19,976 nucleotides of DNA from an uncultured Acetatifactor sp. Lineage in GTDB: Bacteria; Bacillota; Clostridia; Lachnospirales; Lachnospiraceae. This document shows positions 12,861 through 19,319 of the stretch, piece by piece (position 1 is the first letter of the stretch; the number at the start of each line of letters is the position of its first letter). Below the pieces are notes generated by a model that had not been told where the DNA came from, searched no databases, and worked only from the letters and a program-made list of their open reading frames with translations. The DNA is taken from contig CAJUAP010000069.1 of assembly GCA_910584435.1 (NCBI GenBank), positions 1 through 19,976 on the forward strand, written 5' to 3'. A program made the position numbers and the translations under genes.

Positions 12861-13625
12861 CTATTGCGTTTCTCCGGAATGCTGCGGTCCGCGGCACCCC
12901 AGAACCTGCACTGCATTGTCCTGGATCAAGGCTTCATAATGTTCTGCAAGATAAGCGTTTCCGGCAGTGAAGGAGCGCTGCAGAGCGCCATATTCCGAAA
13001 CGATATTACATGCCCTGTCAAAAGTCTCATTATTTTCGTCGCCTTGTGTCAGCAGCAGCAGATATTCATTACTTTTATCAGAGCCGCCGATTTTTGCTTC
13101 GTTCTTATATAGAGTACTGAGGCCGTGGTAATTGCCGGAGATAACGGCAGCGGCGTTCATCACTTCCTGGAGGGACCTTATGAGAAAAACTCTGGTCCGA
13201 AGCCGGTTATCCGTGTCATTTTCATCTTGTGGATCTTCGGATTGGAGGCTGTCTGCGTCCGATTCTGTCTGTAATTGACGGAACAAATCGAACATTTCGT
13301 TTGAATCGAATTCCGAATCATCATAGTCATCTGTCACGGATGGCGCAAACCTGGAAAAACGAGTATCCAGTTCTTCAGGATTTTCCACTTTGGTTATGAT
13401 TAAAACGATACATTCGGCATTCAGAGGAATCGCTTCTATCATAAGAGGGATATCCTCGGCTTCAAAGCCGAATTCGTAATTCGCCTGCCGCATCATATCA
13501 CGAAATAAGGTCTTGGCTTTTTCGGTTCCGTAGGCCAGTTCGTTTATCTTCAGTTCGCGGCTGGCCAGATCTTCTCTGGTCAGGGTGCAGCGAATCTGGT
13601 TTTCATTAATTTTAACTAATTTCAT
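12861..13625 (-). CDS. mecA: MecA-family adaptor protein
   Basis: This gene encodes 254 residues on the minus strand. The N-terminal domain starts MKLVKINENQIRCTLTREDL and includes the typical ELAYGTEKAKTLFRDMM and a YEFGFEAEDIPLMIEAIPL stretch. An acidic linker follows (about 100-135, rich in Asp, Glu and Ser). The C-terminal domain has RVFLIRSLQEVMNAA, then STLYKNEAKIGG...EYLLLLTQ. MecA proteins deliver substrates to the ClpC unfoldase (Bacillus ComK is the classic case). No competence gene is seen here, so the substrate is unknown. Ribosome site AAAGGTAAGG. It has its own promoter at 13751-13779. Confidence 0.85.
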   Translation of the reverse strand: MKLVKINENQIRCTLTREDLASRELKINELAYGTEKAKTLFRDMMRQANYEFGFEAEDIPLMIEAIPLNAECIVLIITKVENPEELDTRFSRFAPSVTDDYDDSEFDSNEMFDLFRQLQTESDADSLQSEDPQDENDTDNRLRTRVFLIRSLQEVMNAAAVISGNYHGLSTLYKNEAKIGGSDKSNEYLLLLTQGDENNETFDRACNIVSEYGALQRSFTAGNAYLAEHYEALIQDNAVQVLGCRGPQHSGETQ

Positions 13626-13665
13626 AGAATAACCTTACCTTTCTGCATGGTATAGTATTGTGCAG

Positions 13666-13690
13666 CAATCCTGCCAGCAGTACAGGATTG
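13666..13690 (-). promoter_or_regulatory. hairpin in mecA 5' leader
   Basis: CAATCCTG (13666-13673) and CAGGATTG (13683-13690) form a perfect 8 bp stem with a 9 nt loop. It lies about 40 nt upstream of the mecA start, inside a leader of about 120 nt. Confidence 0.5.
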
Positions 13691-13750
13691 TTCGCTATGT
13701 CTGTAACTTCAGCCATTTCTTCTTTCTGGTATTATTGTTGCCTTGTTGTC

Positions 13751-13779
13751 ATAATATACTTTCGGCACCCTTTCGTCAA
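13751..13779 (-). promoter_or_regulatory. sigma-A promoter of mecA
   Basis: On the minus strand, -35 TTGACG (13779-13774) and -10 TATTAT (13756-13751) are separated by 17 bp. Confidence 0.75.
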
Positions 13780-13816
13780 GAGAGAATATTGAGTTTAATA
13801 ATTTTTAATGTTTTAC

Positions 13817-13845
13817 TTGCCAAAACAATCCAGTTAGGTTATAAT
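13817..13845 (+). promoter_or_regulatory. strong sigma-A promoter of a long leader or ncRNA
   Basis: -35 TTGCCA (13817-13822) and a perfect -10 TATAAT (13840-13845) are separated by 17 bp. It is divergent from the mecA promoter. The first downstream gene with a ribosome site begins about 390 bp later. Confidence 0.75.
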
Positions 13846-13850
13846 AAAGT

Positions 13851-14063
13851 CTGTAAATGCCTTTGGTACTCTGTACGGGGAAGGGGGCAGCAGTCTTGGT
13901 TCAGGTTGAGTAACTGTTTTATTGGAACAGGTCGTTCCGTTTCATCCTTGTATATTTCTAATGAATATATCGCATTATATGCCGAATCGGGAAAAACGGC
14001 ATAGTCTGAGGATGTCTTACAAGTTATTGTGCAGGAATTCGCACTTTGCTTGGTCATAGTATG
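13851..14063 (+). ncRNA. candidate structured RNA (long leader or sRNA)
   Basis: Downstream of a consensus promoter there is no credible gene for about 390 bp. Several local hairpins are present: GGAAC/GTTCC (13924-13938), TATATT/AATATA (13951-13969), ATGCCG/CGGCAT (about 13979-14002) and GTGC/GCAC (about 14030-14044) followed by TTTGCTT. The 5' segment TGTAAATGCC (13852-13861) could instead pair with GGCAT near 13998 and TTACA near 14017. I do not recognise a known Rfam family such as 6S, SRP RNA or RNase P RNA. The 3' end is a guess. Confidence 0.35.
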
Positions 14064-14110
14064 TCAACTAATACTTTCACAATTATAATTCATTTTTGTC
14101 TTTTTATGCA

Positions 14111-14127
14111 ATGGTAATTTTTACCAT
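14111..14127. promoter_or_regulatory. palindrome ATGGTAA-N3-TTACCAT, candidate operator
   Basis: This is a perfect 7 bp dyad with a 3 bp T-rich centre. It lies about 115 bp upstream of the TTG-start ORF and 24 bp after a TATAAT-like box (14082-14087). The shape is that of a dimeric repressor site. Confidence 0.45.
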
Positions 14128-14241
14128 ACCATAATAACGTACTGCTGAAGGCATTTACCTGAAGAAGGATGGTTCCCTGAATGATTCATCACAATCATAA
14201 CAGAGACTTTTGGTTGGGAAAAACAGTAAGGAGGAATACAT

Positions 14242-14487
14242 TTGTATGATGAGAGAAGAGAGATAATCAGCAAAGAAGAAATGGAAGCTGCAAGAGAGCA
14301 CATGCTTCTGTGTCTGGAACAAATGAGCCAAAGCGGTGTGAAGCTTTTTGTAGACGGACAGGCAGTGCTTCCTGTGGAGGCAGTTTCTAAGGCAGTACAT
14401 GAAAACAGCCCTTACATGGCGGATTATGTGCTGGATGCTTCAGGCATGATTGAACAGGTACGCTTTGATAAGGTGACGCGCTGGTAA
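14242..14487 (+). CDS. conserved-looking hypothetical protein, 81 aa, TTG start
   Basis: The start is TTG 14242, set by a strong AAGGAGG (14228-14234) seven bases upstream. The nearby ATG 14246 is in another frame and stops after a few codons. The product is acidic with a helical N-terminal part (EEMEAAREHMLLCLEQMSQSG), then VKLFVDGQAVLPVEAVSKAV and YMADYVLDASGMIEQVRFDKV. It is soluble with no signal peptide. I do not recognise the family. The last strands read like a small alpha-beta domain. It is downstream of a long leader and the palindrome at 14111, so it may be tightly regulated. Confidence 0.7.
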   Translation: MYDERREIISKEEMEAAREHMLLCLEQMSQSGVKLFVDGQAVLPVEAVSKAVHENSPYMADYVLDASGMIEQVRFDKVTRW

Positions 14488-14491
14488 TAAA

Positions 14492-14551
14492 TATATATTG
14501 CTGTCTGCTGAACTCAGGGATTGCCTCTCATGCTGCGGACAGCAGTATATA
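14492..14551 (+). terminator. long hairpin after the 81 aa gene
   Basis: TATATATTGCTGTC (14492-14505) pairs with GACAGCAGTATATA (14538-14551) through 14 pairs, one of them G-T. The gene stop codon is only 5 bp upstream. There is no strict T-run, so it may be a terminator or an mRNA 3' stabiliser. Confidence 0.5.
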
Positions 14552-14634
14552 TGCAGTGTATGCCGGATACGCCGCCGTCATATGAATGCCATGGCTGTTT
14601 GAAGGGCAGTATATATGCAGTGTATGCCGGATAC
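14542..14634. repeat. two identical 29 bp direct repeats, 64 bp period
   Basis: Positions 14542-14570 and 14606-14634 are identical over 29 bp, starting GCAGTATATATGCAG and ending GCCGGATAC. They are separated by 35 bp. The first copy overlaps the right arm of the hairpin at 14492-14551. No further copies are seen in the window. Confidence 0.85.
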
Positions 14635-14657
14635 ACGTATTTTGATATGTTTTTTTT

Positions 14658-14726
14658 GACAGGCCAGAAAATGCACATGCATTCCCGTAACAGTTCTGCG
14701 GCTTGTCTGAGCTGTTACGGCCTGTC
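14658..14726. other. nested inverted repeats in 14488-14839 intergenic region
   Basis: GACAGGCC (14658-14665) pairs with GGCCTGTC (14719-14726). Inside it, CCGTAACAG (14685-14693) pairs with CTGTTACGG (14712-14720). The two right arms overlap by two bases, so the structures are partly exclusive. The surrounding 350 bp between the 81 aa gene and the GH18 gene holds no other credible gene. Confidence 0.55.
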
Positions 14727-14757
14727 TCAAAAACTGAAACTTATCTTAAATTAGGTA

Positions 14758-14786
14758 ATGACGTAGAAGGAATTTCATGATATAAT
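14758..14786 (+). promoter_or_regulatory. probable promoter of the GH18 gene
   Basis: -10 TATAAT (14781-14786) with a partial -35 ATGACG (14758-14763), 17 bp spacing. The leader is about 47 nt. Confidence 0.5.
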
Positions 14787-14839
14787 CACTTCATGTTACG
14801 TAGAAGCAGGTACATCATGAAAAGAGGGTGAAGCACGGA

Positions 14840-16540
14840 ATGAAGAAAAAGATAATACCGGTTATAGTGGCGTTGGTGCTGATTGTGATTGTTGCGGTCG
14901 TAGGTTTTGGCAAGAAGATATGGGACAAGTATAGTTACGGAAAAGAAGCGGCAGACTTAGATGAATATTACGGAGTGGGAGAGGGAGAGCTTGCCATTGT
15001 TCTGCAGGATGATTTTATTTCCAACAGGGCAGTGGTAAAGAACGATGCCGTCTACTTCGATTATGATACAATTACGGAGTATTTGAATGAAGGGTTTTAT
15101 GTGGACAAGGGGGAAGAGAAGCTTCTCTATACCACAGCCAATGACACGAAGACGGCACTGTTTGGGGAAAAGAGTTACTCGGACAGGGATGGTACGCATT
15201 CTTTGGAATATGAAGTCTGTTACCTGCAGGGGGATGTGTTTTATGTGGCGGCGGATTATGTAAAGCTGGTTACGAATTATGCGTATACAAGGTTTGACAG
15301 GCATCTGCAGGTTTATACCCGGTGGGGTGAAAAGCAGACAATGGAGGTCGTGAAAGATACGCAGATTCGTTTGAAAGGCGGGATTAAAAGTCCTATTCTC
15401 CGAGAGCTTGAAGAGGGAGAAATCGTTGAAATTTTGGAAGAAATGGAAACCTGGAGCAAGGTGAAAACTTCCGATTCCATGATTGGCTATGTGGAGAATA
15501 AACGGCTTGCAAACTTAAGCTCGGAGACAGAGACGCCTGTGGCAGATTATGCGGCGGAAGAGTATACTTCAGTTTCCATGCCGGGCAAGGTGAGCCTGGG
15601 ATGGCATGCCGTGGGCAGTGTGGCCGGTAATGGCACATTGGAAAATGTATTGACGGAGACGAGGGGAATGAACGTGATTGCACCGACCTGGTTCAGCCTG
15701 ACGGATAATGAGGGAGGAATCCGCTCCTATGCGTCTTCGGAATATGTAGAACAGGCCCATAACCGCGGGCTGCAGGTTTGGGGCGTATGGGATAATTTTA
15801 ATTACAAAAATGAGACGGGGACAGATGTCGATAGTTATGAGATATTATCCTCTACCACAAAACGGCAGCAGTTATCGGTTAATATCGTGGATACGGCCGT
15901 GGGATTGGGGCTGGATGGGGTGAACATCGATTTTGAGAGCCTGAGTGAAGAATGCGGCGTACATTATGTTCAGTTCCTGAGGGAATTGTCGGTGCTGTGC
16001 AGACAGAGCGGTCTGGTATTGTCAATAGATAATTATGTGCCCTTCAATTTTAATAATTATTACAGGCTGGATATTCAGGGGCAGATTGCAGATTATGTTA
16101 TCATTATGGGATATGATGAGCATTGGCATGGCAGCGGGAGTCCCGGCAGTGTGGCAAGTATCGATTATGTATCAAACGGTTTGGACAGGACATTGGATCA
16201 GGTGCCGGCAGAGAAGGTAGTGAATGCGCTTCCTTTTTATACAATATTGTGGAAGACGGAAGGGAGCACAGTCACGGATGAGTATATCACATTAAATAAT
16301 GTATCCGAGTTCCTGCAGAGGGTGAATATAGAACCGGAATGGGATGAAGAGACCTGTCAAAATTATGCGGAATGGCAGAGCGGTACTGTATTGTATCAAA
16401 TCTGGGTGGAGGACATAGAATCCATCAGGGTGAAATTAAATGTAATGAGTGCAAAAGGCTTAGGCGGTGTAGCTGTCTGGAGATTAGGGTATGGAACTGC
16501 CAGTGTATGGGATTTAATTGAAGCTTATGTAGCGTTATAA
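14840..16540 (+). CDS. membrane-anchored SH3b-GH18 glycoside hydrolase (YaaH/SleL-like)
   Basis: This gene encodes 566 residues. It has an N-terminal membrane anchor (about 5-24, hydrophobic after KKK), a stalk domain resembling the copper amine oxidase N-terminal fold (about 45-170), and a bacterial SH3 region (about 175-230). A GH18 TIM barrel follows (about 245-560) with the catalytic motif DGVNIDFE (Asp359, Asp364, Glu366) and YDEHWHGSGSPG. GH18 enzymes of this layout cleave peptidoglycan or spore cortex sugars (SleL/YaaH in Bacillus). ATG 14840 was chosen because GAGGGTGA lies just before it. A GTG at 14828 would overlap that site. Monocistronic, closed by the terminator at 16566. Confidence 0.88.
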   Translation: MKKKIIPVIVALVLIVIVAVVGFGKKIWDKYSYGKEAADLDEYYGVGEGELAIVLQDDFISNRAVVKNDAVYFDYDTITEYLNEGFYVDKGEEKLLYTTANDTKTALFGEKSYSDRDGTHSLEYEVCYLQGDVFYVAADYVKLVTNYAYTRFDRHLQVYTRWGEKQTMEVVKDTQIRLKGGIKSPILRELEEGEIVEILEEMETWSKVKTSDSMIGYVENKRLANLSSETETPVADYAAEEYTSVSMPGKVSLGWHAVGSVAGNGTLENVLTETRGMNVIAPTWFSLTDNEGGIRSYASSEYVEQAHNRGLQVWGVWDNFNYKNETGTDVDSYEILSSTTKRQQLSVNIVDTAVGLGLDGVNIDFESLSEECGVHYVQFLRELSVLCRQSGLVLSIDNYVPFNFNNYYRLDIQGQIADYVIIMGYDEHWHGSGSPGSVASIDYVSNGLDRTLDQVPAEKVVNALPFYTILWKTEGSTVTDEYITLNNVSEFLQRVNIEPEWDEETCQNYAEWQSGTVLYQIWVEDIESIRVKLNVMSAKGLGGVAVWRLGYGTASVWDLIEAYVAL

Positions 16541-16565
16541 AAGCCGGAATATTTGCTGTGGAATC

Positions 16566-16597
16566 ATAAAAAGCCTGTGGGTTCACAGGCTTTTTAT
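16566..16597. terminator. bidirectional terminator (GH18 gene / sortase substrate gene)
   Basis: ATAAAAAGCCTGTG (16566-16579) and CACAGGCTTTTTAT (16584-16597) form a perfect 14 bp stem with a 4 nt loop. T-runs fall on both strands. It lies between convergent genes. Confidence 0.9.
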
Positions 16598-16620
16598 CAT
16601 GTGAGGGATATTGGAATTGC

Positions 16621-17457
16621 TTATAAAATCTTGGAACGTTTTAATCCGGCATATCCTCCGATACAGAGCAGTGAGGTGCAGAGCAGCCATATTGCCGGGC
16701 TGGTATTGCCGGTTTTGGGTACATGGTCATATTCTGCAGATGGAGCTGATGCAGAACCGGTTGTCTCTGAGCTGGACGGCGGTACCGGTGTCGGCTGCGG
16801 GGCAGATGCAGATGGCGTCTTGCTGTATTTTTCTTCCGGAGTTGACAAATCTCCGCTTAAGAGGGAAAAAGAACCTGCCTCAAAATGATACAGATCATAG
16901 CGGGTATAAGCCTCGGAAGCAGCGGTAAAATGTTCTACTACACCCATACAGTTGATATCGGAATGCATTTCGTCCGCGTCTACAAAAGAAAGACGTAATT
17001 CCTGTACATTCTTATTCAAATTGCAGGTGATGGCGTCATATACATAAGCCGTACTGATATCGCTGTTGATAACGCTGGAAGTTCCGGCCAGCAGGAAGCA
17101 CTCGTCAATGTGCCCTGCATTAACAATGGAAATGTCATCGCTCTGTCTCAGTGTCAGATTGCTCAGGTGTACATTTCCCAAGTCCAAAACAGGGGCGGAG
17201 TCCAATGAACCGTCATAATATATCACTACAAGGTCTCCGTCCTTTATAGACTCTTTCATGTAGTATAATTCTCTGTAAAAGTCAGGATCTTCAAATTCCG
17301 ATGTGTCAGCCCGATATTCCCCCTCCGGCGTCTCCGATGAATATATTACGGAATAAGTGACTGGTTCTGCAGCCTGGGCTTTGAAAGAACTGCAGCCTGC
17401 CGCAAAAAGCATTGCAGCCGCTGTCAGCATAGCGATAATGTTTTTTCTTTTTTTCAT
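16621..17457 (-). CDS. surface protein with VPKTG sortase signal (probable sortase B substrate)
   Basis: This gene encodes 278 residues on the minus strand. A signal peptide (KKRKNIIAMLTAAAMLFAAGC) contains a near-lipobox at Cys22 and also an AQA-AEP type cleavage option. The body has no domain I recognise. A Pro/Ser/Thr-rich stalk (about 210-240) precedes the C-terminal sorting signal: VPKTG (246-250), a hydrophobic stretch and the basic tail KRSKIL. The start ATG 17457 has AGGAGG seven bases upstream. ATG 17463 is too close to it. Its gene follows the sortase gene by 31 bp, so the pair is probably one operon and the enzyme its processor. Confidence 0.85.
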   Translation of the reverse strand: MKKRKNIIAMLTAAAMLFAAGCSSFKAQAAEPVTYSVIYSSETPEGEYRADTSEFEDPDFYRELYYMKESIKDGDLVVIYYDGSLDSAPVLDLGNVHLSNLTLRQSDDISIVNAGHIDECFLLAGTSSVINSDISTAYVYDAITCNLNKNVQELRLSFVDADEMHSDINCMGVVEHFTAASEAYTRYDLYHFEAGSFSLLSGDLSTPEEKYSKTPSASAPQPTPVPPSSSETTGSASAPSAEYDHVPKTGNTSPAIWLLCTSLLCIGGYAGLKRSKIL

Positions 17458-17488
17458 GTGCATACCTCCTAATTGAAATGAAATTCAG

Positions 17489-18388
17489 TTACTCTTTTAC
17501 AGGCAGATAATGATCACCGCTTTCCACTTCTTTTGCCACTACCACGAACCGCCCCTGCTCAACATGATAAGCACAGGTGGACAATGTCAGAAAGTGATCG
17601 CCGAATTCAGCGGTTACATTAGTGTCATAAAGAGACAGGGCCTTGATATTTTGATAAAAGTCATCAAATTCCTCTTCTGTATCTGCCTGAAAGAACTTGT
17701 AGAACTTGAATACCTGATCGCTTACTTTGTAAACCTGGGAGTAGAATACAGCAATCACTTCATAATTGCGCTCCAACCCATCAGTGTAAAGAATGACATT
17801 TTTATGGTCTTCATAGTAATCAGGATTTTCATAATTCTTCAGACTGCCAAACATGGCACCTGATTTCATATTATGCCCATGAATAATCAAATTAGTCGTC
17901 AAAGGATCAAGACAACTGTCAGTGTCCAGAATGAGGCAGCCGTTGCTGTTATCCCTGCCGTTAAAATCTCTGTAAAGATAGTATTCTTCGTCTCTGGGAG
18001 TCCACATGACAGGATAATCTATGGGAGTGCCAGGTACCTGAATCCAGGCAGCCATATCACTGTTCGCAAGAAAGCTGTCCTGGTAGGGGTTGGCCACAGG
18101 AACAGGCGTGGGGATGGGGGTAGGAGTGATATCAGGTGTGGCTGTCGGAGAAGGAAGTTCCGTTGCAGCCGCCGGAGGAACAGCAGCGACAGGGGCGGGT
18201 GCAGTTGGGATTACAGAAGCAGAATCTTCTTTCTTAGATTCGGCAGCGTTACGCAATTCGTCCAACGCCTCCTGGCAGTATCTGTCATCCAGCCATTGAC
18301 GGACGCCAAGAAAAACTACCAGTGAAAGGCATATTGCGGCAACGCCAATGAGCACGATTGAAACAATTTTTTTTGTACGATCATCCAT
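17489..18388 (-). CDS. class B sortase
   Basis: This gene encodes 299 residues on the minus strand. It has an N-terminal membrane helix (about 8-30), then a Pro/Thr/Ala-rich linker (about 60-105), then the sortase barrel: SDMAAWIQVPGTPIDYPV, NLIIHGHNM (His172), TLSTCAYH (Cys272) and GRFVVVAKEV (Arg280). The His-Cys-Arg triad is complete, and the spacing and TLSTC motif fit class B. The long open frame begins at 18631, but ATG 18388 is chosen because the N-terminal extension is unlike a sortase and lies across the divergent promoter region. The neighbouring gene encodes a VPKTG protein, although class B enzymes often prefer NPxTN-type signals. Confidence 0.93.
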   Translation of the reverse strand: MDDRTKKIVSIVLIGVAAICLSLVVFLGVRQWLDDRYCQEALDELRNAAESKKEDSASVIPTAPAPVAAVPPAAATELPSPTATPDITPTPIPTPVPVANPYQDSFLANSDMAAWIQVPGTPIDYPVMWTPRDEEYYLYRDFNGRDNSNGCLILDTDSCLDPLTTNLIIHGHNMKSGAMFGSLKNYENPDYYEDHKNVILYTDGLERNYEVIAVFYSQVYKVSDQVFKFYKFFQADTEEEFDDFYQNIKALSLYDTNVTAEFGDHFLTLSTCAYHVEQGRFVVVAKEVESGDHYLPVKE

Positions 18389-18415
18389 ATTTCTCAATTC
18401 CCTTTCCCTGCTTTT

Positions 18416-18444
18416 ATCATAGACGAAAAACAGAAACAATGCAA
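18416..18444 (-). promoter_or_regulatory. sigma-A promoter of the sortase operon
   Basis: On the minus strand, -35 TTGCAT (18444-18439) and -10 TATGAT (18421-18416) are separated by 17 bp. Confidence 0.6.
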
Positions 18445-18590
18445 CAGTTTTTCCTGAGTTTAATACAAATTTAAAAAATGAGCAATGGAGCTTATACGGT
18501 CTGCGAGGTTTCAGCAGGACGGGAGGCAGGACTTCCACGGTAACAGGGTAAGAATCGGGAGAAAGTGGAAATAAAAGAATGGAGAGGGAA

Positions 18591-18612
18591 TTTACGTAAT
18601 ATAATATGTAAA
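18591..18612. promoter_or_regulatory. inverted repeat overlapping the -10 of the amidase gene
   Basis: TTTAC (18591-18595) and GTAAA (18608-18612) flank a TATAAT at 18600-18605. The -35 region (GAATGG) is poor. A repressor at this dyad would block the promoter. Confidence 0.35.
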
Positions 18613-18634
18613 ACGGGTTATATGGAGACAAGAG

Positions 18635-19258
18635 ATGAACAGGTTGCAGAATAAGCTGTTGTCCGTTATTATGACAATGTTGTTATTAGTATCGGTGGTG
18701 TATGTGGGAAGAGAAATGGCTTCTTATGTGGCGGGCAGAAGTGTGGATGTGAAGGAAGAGAAGAGATGCGTGGTGATTGATGCCGGTCACGGGGGTGATG
18801 ATCCGGGCAAGGTAGGAATCAATGGTGCAAATGAGAAGGATGTGAATTTGGAGATTGCAAGGCTGGTAAAACAGTTTTTAGAGGAAAATGACATTGAAGT
18901 GGTTATGACGAGGGAATCGGACGAGGGATTGTATGATGTTAATGCATCTAACAAAAAGGTGCAGGACATGAAGCGGAGAATAGAACTGATAGAAGAAGTG
19001 AAGCCCATGGTGACGGTCAGCATCCATCAGAACAGTTATCCGGAGGAATCTGTTCATGGGGCGCAGGTATTTTACTATACGGGAAGTGTTCAGGGAGAAT
19101 TGCTGGCAGAATGTATCCAAAAGCAGCTGGTGGCAAAGGTGGATTCTGAGAATAACCGGCGGATCAAAGCTAATGACAGTTATTATCTGTTGAAGAAGAC
19201 TGACGTTCCTATCGTAATTGTAGAGTATTGTGTTTCAGACAGACAAACCGGTTTGTAG
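18635..19258 (+). CDS. N-acetylmuramoyl-L-alanine amidase (Amidase_3, CwlD-like), C-terminally truncated
   Basis: This gene encodes 207 residues. The N-terminal signal anchor (about 8-30) is followed by an Amidase_3 domain: VVIDAGHGGDDPG (His52), ANEKDVNLEIA (Glu67), VTVSIHQNSY (His131) and VPIVIVE (Glu197). These are the three zinc ligands and the catalytic Glu. Normal proteins then continue with a CGFLSN-like segment and a helical end about 30 residues longer. Here the frame changes to YCVSDRQTGL and stops, because element DNA begins. CwlD acts in spore cortex modification in Bacillus. The start ATG is preceded by GGAGACAAG. It is divergent from the sortase operon. I infer the 3' part lies beyond the element. 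Confidence 0.85.
   Translation: MNRLQNKLLSVIMTMLLLVSVVYVGREMASYVAGRSVDVKEEKRCVVIDAGHGGDDPGKVGINGANEKDVNLEIARLVKQFLEENDIEVVMTRESDEGLYDVNASNKKVQDMKRRIELIEEVKPMVTVSIHQNSYPEESVHGAQVFYYTGSVQGELLAECIQKQLVAKVDSENNRRIKANDSYYLLKKTDVPIVIVEYCVSDRQTGL
19226..19256 (+). other. probable element boundary (att arm) with perfect palindrome
   Basis: The amidase homology ends at about 19225-19228. ACAAACCGGTTTGT at 19243-19256 is a perfect 14 bp palindrome directly after it. Attachment arms of large serine recombinases contain dyads, so this fits attL or attR, but the crossover dinucleotide cannot be read without the empty site. Confidence 0.4.
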
Positions 19259-19289
19259 TTACAATCTTTTGTATATTATTCATTTTTCG

Positions 19290-19319
19290 ATAGGAATGCT
19301 GATTTTTAGGCATTCCTAT
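19290..19319. other. hairpin at the 3' end of the recombinase gene
   Basis: ATAGGAATGC (19290-19299) and GCATTCCTAT (19310-19319) form a perfect 10 bp stem overlapping the last codons of the recombinase. No T-run follows on either strand, so its terminator activity is uncertain. Confidence 0.4.

Noticed and set aside
13660..14057. ORFs on both strands in the mecA upstream region
   Set aside because: Both lack ribosome sites, cross divergent promoters and terminate at hairpins. Their products show no domain and skewed composition.
13851..14063. 6S, SRP or RNase P RNA
   Set aside because: I looked for the SRP GGAAGGAAGCAG-type loop, the RNase P GAGGAAAGTCC core and a 6S-like long closing stem. 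None is convincing, so no family name is given.
14542..14634. Mini CRISPR array: two 29 bp repeats with a 35 bp spacer
   Set aside because: Only two copies, no cas genes in the window, the repeat overlaps a hairpin with flanking unique sequence, and repeat composition (TATATATGCAG) is unlike usual CRISPR repeats.
16553..16928. Plus-strand ORFs opposite the sortase substrate gene
   Set aside because: They begin within a terminator hairpin and are antisense to the VPKTG protein gene, without ribosome sites.
18389..18631. N-terminal extension of the sortase to 18631
   Set aside because: The extra 81 residues cover the predicted sortase promoter and do not look like a sortase. ATG 18388 begins directly before the membrane helix.
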